Shown here: positions 55,731 through 64,000 of the stretch, piece by piece | Layout of the letters: every line of letters begins with the position of its first letter | Position numbering within the stretch: position 1 is the stretch's first letter | Source: Fallopia convolvulus | Lineage: Eukaryota; Streptophyta; Magnoliopsida; Caryophyllales; Polygonaceae | Assembly (NCBI GenBank): GCA_964016875.1 | Contig: OZ024728.1 | Location: forward strand, 8,916,272-8,980,271 | Reading direction: 5' to 3' | Length of the DNA: 64,000 nucleotides | The notes under the pieces: model-generated | The model's input: only the letters and a program-made list of their open reading frames with translations | The model's database searches: none | What the model was told of the DNA's origin: nothing | Program-made: the position numbers and the translations under genes

Positions 55731-56734
55731 GTCGATTGAGATCGGAGTTGTCGCCGGAGGGAGAGGGGAGGAGGAGGAGTGGGCCCTACGGAGGATTGAC
55801 GGTTATGAGGGGGATTTATTGGGAAATGGGCCGAGGAATGATCGATCGAGGGGAGTTGGAGAATGTGTGACTCTATTTATAGGTAAAGGGGGTGAACGGT
55901 GGAGTTGAGTTGTACGTGTTTTTTGTTTGTTTAATTTGGAAAATAATACTACCTAGCTATATTTCAAAATGTAAAAAATCTAACTGATGAAATGTCTATA
56001 CAATTCACCGATAGAATATTGTTAAATTTCGGTGGGCCAATATGACGTGGGGTACACATGTCGGTTCATGCGCATAAGCGCGTTAGGTCCAATACATAAG
56101 TTCGTGGGTTCTATCCTAAAACCAATTGATAATAGAAAGAGTAGACCAAGAGCATATATTTTGGACAAGTTATATCAGAATTCCCATGTGAGATAAAAAT
56201 CTTTCAAATATAATACAGTAATTAAAACTCATCTTCAATCCAAACCTACACTAATCATTAATCAAGCATATTGTTTATCAAAAATATTCAAATGACATGG
56301 TGGTCGTCGGTGGGTACAGGAGGTCATGCGGCGGTGATTTTCTTTTATAATAAAAAAAGTTTTGCTCTTTTGGTGGTGGGAAATGGGAATTCAGATTTGG
56401 AAAGGATTCTTCCGAGAAATAGTGTCGCCAGTAATTATGTAGTTTGTTGTCGTGCGTGTTAAGGTCATGATCAATGTATCTAGCTAAAATTTACAATAAT
56501 TACAAAAATAATTTTCTAAAAAAAACAAGTGTTAATGCATTATCGTAACTTAATGATTGTGTGTGTGACCTAGCTATATGTCAAGATGAATCGATGAGAT
56601 GTGAAATTTGGATCACAAGTATGATGGATTAATTTGTATTACTAGTGGAGATTATTATGAAAATTCAGACCCAAGGATACATGACTTTTCTTTGGGAAGA
56701 GGCTCGCATTAGTAATTGGTTCGTTTAAACCGTC
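55731..56734. other. CML promoter region and non-genic flank
   Basis: A TATA box CTATAAATAG on the minus strand (55873-55882) lies about 145 bases upstream of the CML start. Farther out, 55930-56734 is AT-rich without a recognisable gene; frames at 55702-55908 and 56271-56462 show no family features. Confidence 0.5.
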
Positions 56735-57103
56735 ATGTGGTGTCAGCCAAGGGGACTCCCTTTCTCGTATGATCGTATCTATATACGTATGTCTTATGTG
56801 TGGAATGTCTTTCAATTCTCACCTTATCTAAGAAGCGATCGAGAACAACAGATGGAAACTGATTTCTTTGTGTGGAGTTTGCTTTTCCGGTGGTTTTTTT
56901 TTTTTTTTTTTTCTGTTGATGACATTGTCCTTTTTGCTTAAGCAGATTCAAGTCAAGCATTAGTGATTAAAGAATGCCTTAATTTATTTTGTTAACAATC
57001 AAGATGGAAATCAGTAATGTGCTCTTTATTCCAATTTCGGACGACCTCGGGAAATATCTTAGGGTTCCGACAGCGTGTGGACAAATCACTACGAAATAGT
57101 AAA
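56735..57103 (+). pseudogene. LINE reverse transcriptase remnant, left part
   Basis: The plus-strand frame reads a decayed active site, VDDIVLFAE, then SQALVIKECLNLF. After shifts it reads DDLGKYLRVPT, which is the order found downstream of the active site in plant LINE reverse transcriptases. A T19-like run (56897-56915) interrupts it. The remnant is cut at about 57103 by a gypsy piece and its continuation appears after 58990. Confidence 0.65.
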
Positions 57104-58990
57104 TGTTGGTGTACAAAATCTCGCCTTCAATTCGTATAAAATACACTAATTGAGAACTCCTCCTCTTCCGCTCCTCTTCGATCTCTTGACCTAGAAATCC
57201 TGCAAAACAATGGACACAGGGGGCGGGGACCCCCTAATCCACCTCCGATGCCTAAGTCAGAAGAGCAATTGTCGTTTTGAGCGACGAGGTACAACAAGAG
57301 AGCGGTGAAACCCTAAACAGTCGAGCTAAGCGAATATTAGCCTGTCTAGGTTTTCTGAATATGCCGATGTGCACATGTGTCTCTCCCTACATGCCTGGGG
57401 CATGTATTTATAATGGGAGAGGGTTGCTTAAAGCCCAAGCTAGGAATATTCCCACCTTCTCCGGATTTAATCTTATCATATTTGCAGGATAAGATCTCCC
57501 ATTAAGTTGCATAACCGCCATATATTTTAATATGGAAAATAACGAAAATAACTGCGCAGTAATTTTAATAAATACCTTTATAGCGAAAATAACTATGGTA
57601 ATTATGTTTGTTTTACCCGCTCACAAATGCCCCACCTACACCGCCTTACACGTCTTACCGTGTTTGGCGACGTAGGGTACAGAGGGTTTATAATCCAAGT
57701 GGTCATGCAGATTGGTCGACTGGTCCCCTAGCGATTTCGTATATTCGTATATTCGTAATTCGAGTCCACATGAGCGAATATCATATGTGTTATGAGCGAA
57801 TATCATAAACTTCTTCATACACGCATATGAAAAATCCATTAGTGCGATTAACTAATGTTGCGCGGTATTTTTTTTTTATGCAAGACTCAAACTAATGCAA
57901 AAAAGCTGACTTTTATTAATAAATAAACGTGAATGTTATGAGCTACAAAACTAAACGGAATGAATGCAAAAAGCGAAAAAACCTAAGGGCCTCATCAAAA
58001 CCACGTGGGAAAAAGAGTGCCCTGTCTACATGAAACCGTAGCCCCGAGATCCCTGCGCAGGGGAAGACGGGTGGCCGCGTTTATGATCTTCGTCCCGCGA
58101 AACGAGACCATCAGCTCCGGTACCGCGATCGCGGCGAGGGGACCCGCGATCGCGGCTCTTCGTTCTACGGTCGCGGCACGGCGATCCGCGACCGCGGTTC
58201 TGCCCCAGAACCGGGGACTTACACTCGGCTCCAGCGCCGCGGTCGCGGCTCTCAAGCCCGCGATCGCGGTTTCGCGGCTGGCTCTCGGATTTCGGCTCGT
58301 CTTCTATTTTCTGCATGAATTCCGACTTTGGATGACTTCCCTTGGAACACAGACGAGCATCCAACTGATTTGCCCAGACTCGAACAATGGCATCTCCGTC
58401 TCTAAATTGGACCATTTGATGGAGGGTCGATGGTACCGCTCCAATCCCATGGATCCAAGGCCTTCCCAAAATTAAATTGTAGGGAGAAGGCACATCAACG
58501 ATCAAAAACTCAACGGTCATCACTTTCTTGGCAAGGCTGACTTGGGTTTTATACATTCCGAGTGGATATGTCGGATAGCCACCAAGTCCGGTTAGTTGCA
58601 TCTTGACCGGAATCAAATCTTCATTGCTTTTCCCAAGGAGCTTGAAAACTTCATAGTACATAATGTCAACCGAACTCCTTGGGTCAACAAGAGCACGACG
58701 CACTTTAAACCCGTCTAGCTCGACTGCTAGAACCAACAAATCGTTATGAGGAACTTGGACTATAGCGAGGTCCTTGTCCCTAAAGATTAATCCGTCCACC
58801 ACGCGCACGGGGGATGGAGGTCGCATTGGCTCGGCTTGTTGAACTCTCATAACCTCAAGCTCATGGCAAGACTTTCTGAAGTTACTTCTTGCTTCATCAT
58901 CTTCATGTCGGTAAGACGCTGAGATTGTCTGGATCACCTCAATCTGTTTCTGCCCCAGTTCATCACTTTTCTCAGGCTTCCTTTGTACAT
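57104..58990 (-). mobile_element. Gypsy LTR-retrotransposon fragment inserted in the LINE remnant
   Basis: From 57104 (TGTTGGTGTAC) to about 58000 the sequence looks like an LTR, with a TATA box TATAAATA on the minus strand near 57407-57416. From 58997 to 58026 the minus strand is open and encodes a gag-pol piece with a retroviral-type aspartic protease. Reverse transcriptase, integrase and a second LTR are missing, so it is a deletion derivative or truncated insertion. The other half of the interrupted LINE resumes immediately after it. Confidence 0.6.
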
Positions 58991-58997
58991 CATGCAA
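58026..58997 (-). pseudogene. Gypsy protease-region ORF with altered active site
   Basis: The 323-codon frame resembles the protease region of plant gypsy elements (LVLAVELDGFKVRRALVD, SSVDIMYYEVFKLLG, YNLILGRPWIHGIGAVPSTLH). Where the family has Asp-Thr-Gly it reads Asp-Pro-Arg, which should abolish catalysis. The C-terminal third (58026-58280) is an Arg/Asp/Gly-rich repeat of the SRDRG type encoded by GCGATCGCGG-like DNA. The reading frame is otherwise open. The credible start is uncertain. Confidence 0.65.
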
Positions 58998-59323
58998 TCA
59001 ACTCTAATCCCCCATTCAATCTGTGATAAAATTGACAAATTAATTTATGATTTTGTGTGGGTTTCCAATGTGAATAAAAAAAATAAGTCTATCAACTCTC
59101 CAAGGAAAAGATTTATCGTCCAAAGCCGGCAGTTTGGGGTTGCATTCTATGCGACATGCTAATGTGGTGGTGTTGGCTAAGCTCAAATGGTGAATTCTCA
59201 TTGAATCGGATTCTATTTGGGGTCGCATCCTTCATGGGAAACATTGTCATGGGAGCCTTGACGTTGATATGTTCTCGGTGGTTCCCCCGATATATGGAAG
59301 GGTGTGATCCATGGAGCCAAATA
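58991..59323 (+). pseudogene. LINE reverse transcriptase remnant, right part
   Basis: Conceptual plus-strand pieces read STLIPHSICDKIDKLIYDFVW, split as QSTLIPHSICDK and IDKLIYDFVW, then IWKGVIHGAKY near the end. These are typical of the region after the reverse transcriptase in plant LINEs. Stops and shifts are frequent. It is the continuation of the remnant at 56735-57103 after a small loss, and is itself ended by a CACTA terminus at 59324. Confidence 0.6.
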
Positions 59324-59930
59324 CACTACTAGAAAACGTGCATATGACCAGGAAATTATAGCCAGGAATATCCGGTGTGGGTAAGTTTGTGGGTAACTGC
59401 CACAACATCCCCTACAAATCTCAAATTTTCTGGTTATTTACCCATGAAATTCACGGTTGGCGCTACATTTGGGGGAATATTATCGCGAAATATACACACA
59501 GCCAAGTTCGATTCTATTTTTGTGGCCATATAGCCATGAAAATATGGGTTGTGGCTATAGTTGCGGCCATATTGACACGAATATATTACGAAGCTAAATT
59601 CGGTTCTAAATTTGTGGGAAAATTGTCGCAAAATAATCACGCAGCTAAGTTCGATACTAATTTTGTGGCCACATAGATATGAAAATATGGATTGTGGCTA
59701 TAGTTGCGGCCATATTGACGCGAATATATTACGAAGCTAAATTCAGTTCTACATTTGTGGGCTAATTGTCGCGAATGACCCACGTAGCTAGATTCGGTTC
59801 TAATTCTATGGCCATATTGTCATGAAAACATCGTTTGCGAGTATATTGTGGCCATATTGTCGTGGTTGATTTTGTAGCTAGATTCGGTTCTAAGTTTGTG
59901 GCCAATATGACGCAAATGAGTTTTTTTATG
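59324..59930 (+). mobile_element. CACTA (En/Spm-like) transposon end with subterminal repeats
   Basis: CACTACTAGAAAAC at 59324 matches the conserved terminus of plant CACTA elements. It is followed by diverged tandem subterminal repeats; a 143-base period is clear between 59551 and 59694 (GTGGCTATAGTTGCGGCCAT), with shorter motifs such as GTGGCCATATTGTC repeated to about 59910. The matching right terminus and a transposase were not found, so the element is truncated or its other end lies outside. The flanking trinucleotide ATA cannot be checked as a target duplication. Confidence 0.65.
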
Positions 59931-61438
59931 GATAGAAAAGTTCTTCATTTCGTGTCTTAGTTTGTGTAAGAATTTGTCACAAACATGTATTGGAAGAAAG
60001 TAGGGTCGAACTTGTCGCACGTGAACGTTACCGATTCCTAACAATTTAAGAACTAAAACTATAACACCCGAAGAGAAGTGAAACACAAAACTTAACGCTC
60101 CAAAAAGACTAGGTGCTCTCTTCACTTGATGTTTATTGACATATATGATATAAGGTTATCAATCCACCAAATTTTATGAGTGGGAACTTCTTGAAGAAAG
60201 TTAAATCAAGACTGAGACTAAGAGAGAAGTTTGTAAAAGTAGCACTAAAATGCTTAATTTCAGTATAAAAGGAACCAACATAAGTGTAATCTGGACTTGA
60301 GGAGCGGACACCCAAAACAACAGACATTGCATCTTATTCAGCAGCTACATGTGTGATGCTAGTTCGTGATGCCAAATTCAAGCCGAAGAGTAATGTTGAT
60401 GCTTTAGCTAATGTAGGATACCACGAATTTCTATGAATTCGACGAACACTAGCAGCTGTAACAAACCCATAAGAGTTCCGGATAACAACACCTAATCCCA
60501 CCATCGTGGGAGATAGCATAGCAACATCTACATTTAAAAACCTAGAATAATAATCAACACACTGCAATTTGAACGTAGGTCACCCATTAAATTTCAATAA
60601 CTTTTCCTCTACTGCAAACCGAAGTCGACTCAATCTTTGTACAAAATTAAACAATCGCTCAAAACTTAAACAACCACTAATTACATGTAATCACACCCAA
60701 CCCAAATTTCTTGCTGTGAACAACAATGTTATGCTAATTCGAACCCAGAATGGATCGAACAAACATCTACCCACCTTGACTATTCTTTACTGTAAGACCA
60801 ATATCGACCTTAATTAAAATAACATCGATCGAAACTTACAATATTCAACAACAACACTTATTTTGATTTAAATGAGAATGAAATTGGGCAAGAACACAAC
60901 CTCCTACACCCCAATTGCTTGCAAAAGATGGACCGTGACTGTGAAACGGAGCACTCGAACAAGGGACAAACGACGACGACTTCCAGCGACGACGGTCGCC
61001 CTCGAACAAAAGCGAAGACGACGGTCGCCTTCGAGGCCAGCGATGGGAGAAACCGGCTCCGAGGCCAGCAACGGGAGCAACCGGCTTCGAGGCCAGCGAC
61101 GCCTCCGAGGCGAAGACGAATAGAGGCCATCGACGGCAGCAACGGTCGCCCTCGAATAGAGGAAGCTTGCGGCAGCAACCGGCTCCTCTGAGGCCAGTGA
61201 CGAAGGTCACCCTCGAACAGAGGTGAAGACGAGAGCTCTGGCGGCGGTGTTGAGGATTGTCGTCAAAACGAGAGGAGAGGCGAATGAGTTGTTGGAATCC
61301 GGTTGACGAGACGAGCGAAGGGTGGGACGAGGGTGTTGGTGAGGCGATGTGAGGTGGTTGCTAGAGGTCAGAAACGAGAGAGGAATTGAGAACGAGAAAA
61401 CTAGAGAGTTGATGAGGGTGGCGGCTCCAAAGGATAAC
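59931..61438. other. Non-genic stretch with an RNase H scrap and GC-rich repeats
   Basis: Minus-strand sequence at 60567-60150 reads VGLGVVIRNSYGFVTAASVR, then LLFGLNLASRTSI and after a stop SSSPDYTYVGSFYTEIKH, a decayed RNase H (RVT_3-type) domain of retroelement origin. Bases 60940-61230 contain short direct repeats of the GAGGCCAGCGA and GGTCGCCCTCGAA type, open in several frames on both strands; I see no gene family there. Confidence 0.45.
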
Positions 61439-61441
61439 TAA

Positions 61442-62259
61442 GGCCATGAGCAATGGGGGTACATGTGGAGTACATAGGTGGGTACATGGTATTTTGTTTT
61501 TAAAGAAAAAGAGTAATTGGTTTGTACCCCCAACCTGGTAGATATATAACTACCCTCATGTACTCATTTTTTTGCTTCTTCGTTGCCACATGTCACCTTG
61601 TTATTAGTCTTGATTTTTTTTATTTTGTGAATATCTTTAAGCTCGTAAAATTAGCAATGGGTATTTTTAATCTCTTTTAATCAAAATTTTAATCATAGAA
61701 TATATTATTTTTATTTGAGGAATTTATAAAAGATAATATTATCTACCCAACGACACCCATATTGCATATGTTTAGCATATTTTAAAAAAATTATATCATA
61801 AGTGTAATAGTATTGTTAATTCTATGTTTAGCATAAAGTATTGAACACATTTGGCATCGATTTGGCACCCCAACTAATGAAGATTAGAATGTTTAGTTAT
61901 ATTTGTGTTTTTTCGTATTGTATGGTTATATTTTTACTTAATTAAGTCTTGTTTATTTTAATTATATGTGATAAGCTTTATTTTGTTGTGAACTATTTAA
62001 TTATGTTTAGTGTGTAATATTTAATATTATTAGTATTAAATAATTAGTGTTCTAATTATTAATATATTTATATATATGATTTGAAGAGAGAAAAAATATA
62101 AAATAAGATATTATGTACCCTTATGTACTTATGAAGAGTACACTAATATAAAAGGATAAAATATTAGAGTACATAGTAGTAAAGAAGTATGAAAAGTATA
62201 TTATTTAATTACCTATGTACTCTTATGTACCCATTTGGAGTACACCATTGCTCATGGCC
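61442..62259. mobile_element. PIF/Harbinger-like non-autonomous element
   Basis: The element begins GGCCATGAGCAATGG and ends CCATTGCTCATGGCC, a perfect 14-base terminal inverted repeat, with further inverted similarity inside (GTACATGTGGAGTACATA against TATGTACTCTTATGTACCC). It is flanked by TAA at 61439-61441 and 62260-62262, the TWA target duplication of this superfamily. It is 818 bp, AT-rich inside, and encodes no transposase. Confidence 0.8.
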
Positions 62260-62262
62260 TAA

Positions 62263-62590
62263 GGAAGGAGATTGAACAATGATCTCCAAATTTTAGGTAT
62301 AGAATAAGGGTGGAAAGAAAGTGATGGGCTTGGGTGGTGAAAATGATGGGCTTTGGCCCATCTGAATATCAGGCCCAAATTTAGAATGAAAAAGATTAAG
62401 GCTAGGTTGGCCAAACAATGAAAATATCGGGAAGAGGTCGTAATCTACCTAATACATTATAAAGTAGAAACCATGTTTATTGAAAAAATTGCGCCACATG
62501 ACATTATTTGAATAAAATAATATTAGATTTATTTAAAGATAAATATTATAATAACTTATATCATTCATTCTATATATCCTGTTTTTTATA
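62263..62590. other. Non-genic spacer
   Basis: I see no gene or element in this AT-rich stretch between the Harbinger-like element and the minisatellite. Confidence 0.4.
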
Positions 62591-62624
62591 ATGTCGGGAA
62601 TAGATCGTAATTTCTATGCGCTCA

Positions 62625-63512
62625 AGAATGATAAACGTTACCCTTTAGAATCGTTCATTCTTATAATAAATTGTTATATTCCTTTAGAATCTTTCATTCT
62701 TATAAGAAAACATTATATTCCTTTTGAATCGTTCATTCTAATAAGAAATCATTATATTCCTTTGGAGTCGTTCATTCTTATAAGAAAACATTACATTCCT
62801 TTTGAATCGTTCATTCTAATAAGAAATCATTATATTCCTTATAAGAAAACGTTATATTCTTTTAAAATCGTTCATTCTAGAAAGAAAGCGTTATATTTCT
62901 TTAGAGTCGTTCATTATTATAAGAACTCGTTATATTTAGTTAGAATCGTTCATTATTATAAGTAAACGTGATATTACTTTAGAATCGTTCATTCTTATAG
63001 GAACTCATTATATTTCTTTAGAATCGTTCATTCTTATAAGAAAACGTTATATTTCTTTAGAATCGTTCATTGTTATAAGAAAACATTATATTCCTTTTGA
63101 ATCGTTCATTCTAATAAGAAATCATTATATTCCTTTGGAGTCGTTCACTCTTATAAGAAAACATTACATTCCTTTTGAATCGTTCATTCTAATAAGAAAT
63201 CATTATATTCTTTTAAAATCATTCATTCTAGAAAGAAAGCATTATATTTCTTTAGAGTCGTTCATTATTATAAGAACTCGTTATATTCAGTTAGAATCGT
63301 TCATTATTATAAGTAAACGTGATATTCCTTTAGAATCGTTCATTCATATAGGAACTCATTATATTCCTTTTGAATTGTTCATTCTTATAAGAAAACGTTA
63401 TATTCCTTTAGAATCATTCATTCCTTAAAAGAAATCGTTATATCACTTTATAATCGTTCATTCTTATAAGAAATCATTACATTCCTTTAAAATCATTCAT
63501 TTTTATAAGAAA
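62625..63512 (+). repeat. 39-bp minisatellite, about 23 copies
   Basis: The unit is GTTATATTCCTTTAGAATCG followed by TTCATTCTTATAAGAAAAC, diverged between copies. A larger block of several units (about 62725-62830) recurs at 63085-63210, so there is higher-order structure. Because 39 is divisible by three, the array is open as 13-residue repeats like HYIPLESFILIRK (62591-62965 and 63135-63428). I read these frames as a by-product of the repeat. Confidence 0.9.
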
Positions 63513-64000
63513 ACTGTTGACGGGCCTTTACTCTGGACAACAAATAAATTTATAAGTCAAGACCCCGCTGAGTATAGGGGAGTCAGGATCGTTCCACGAG
63601 AAGCAAGGTTGTTCGTTTATCGACTCCTAATAACAAAAATCAAACAAAAACAAGCAAAACACTCACAAGCAGCCTCGTTAACGATGTTGTCAGGGTCGTT
63701 AACGAACCACCGCAAACAAATGACTAAAAATAACGACCTAAACAGGTTCGACACCCAGGTTATGAACTCAGTAACGAATATTACTTAAGAGAATTCAAAT
63801 AAAAACTAAGATCTAGGACAAGGGTACCACAACATAATCATGCATAAAAACTTGTAAGAAGATAAGATAATGCCTTTAAATAGATAAATTCATCAACTTT
63901 CATTGACTAGCAAGCAAATTAATCTACTTTCATAAATTAATTCACACAATCACTTGTTTCGGATCAAAAGCTTGAAACTTTCGTATTCAAACAATATCAA
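63513..64000 (+). mobile_element. Possible LTR-retrotransposon start at the window edge
   Basis: The minisatellite ends abruptly at TGTTGACGGGCC. The sequence that follows includes GGGGAGTCAGGATCGTTCCA, a motif type that recurs at the ends of Athila/Tat-like gypsy elements. No coding domain or second LTR is in view, so this is a suggestion only. Confidence 0.3.

Noticed and set aside
60845..61210. A GC-rich 121-codon gene on the minus strand
   Set aside because: It consists of short direct repeats open in several frames on both strands, with no recognisable domain.
62591..63428. Protein-coding repeat gene or CRISPR-like array
   Set aside because: The units are contiguous 39-bp tandem repeats without unique spacers, in a plant genome; no start context or flanking coding signal.

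Overview
The window is nuclear DNA from a flowering plant, very probably a eudicot. It carries spliced nuclear genes with GT-AG introns, a nuclear-encoded chloroplast Clp protease subunit, a plant LRR receptor-like protein, and plant retrotransposon and Helitron families. I cannot name the species. There is no sign of bacterial, viral-genome or organellar DNA, no CRISPR array and no complete rRNA or tRNA gene.

Only four host genes look intact, all between 39.5 and 55.8 kb: a single-exon LRR receptor-like protein (minus, 41725-39533), a six-exon NUS1/LEW1-type subunit of the cis-prenyltransferase that makes dolichol (plus, 42907-44159), a seven-exon chloroplast CLPP6 (minus, 47642-44572), and a single-exon calmodulin-like protein with four EF-hands (minus, 55730-55224). 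LEW1 and CLPP6 converge tail to tail. They act in separate pathways; nothing suggests a functional cluster.

Most of the rest is mobile DNA and its debris. From 0 to 4.6 kb an RLP pseudogene is split by a 4.1-kb solo-LTR-like insertion with a perfect 5-bp target duplication. From about 6.3 to 13.7 kb lie fragments of at least four unrelated host genes, all on the minus strand and still carrying introns: a PUX-type UBA protein, an NDR-type AGC kinase, a hexokinase and an RRP12-like protein. Hexokinase and kinase pieces are fused inside one exon. From 13.8 to 22.7 kb there is a cluster of small Helitrons with diagnostic 3' hairpins and CTRR ends, plus an element with long inverted repeats.

From 24.86 to 37.42 kb lies an almost complete 12.6-kb Ty3/gypsy element of the Tat type on the minus strand. 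It has two LTRs of about 805 bp, a primer binding site, decayed gag-pol, a 46-bp tandem array and an antisense ORF with its own TATA-like promoter. From 47.9 to 54.5 kb two L1-type LINEs occupy the same target site, leaving three copies of the target sequence. From 56.7 to 59.3 kb an old LINE is cut by a gypsy fragment and then by a CACTA end. A PIF/Harbinger-like element with a TAA duplication (61.44-62.26 kb), a 39-bp minisatellite (62.6-63.5 kb) and an LTR-like start at the right edge finish the window.

Exon boundaries were placed by eye from splice sites and family similarity remembered from known proteins. No alignment or database search was run.
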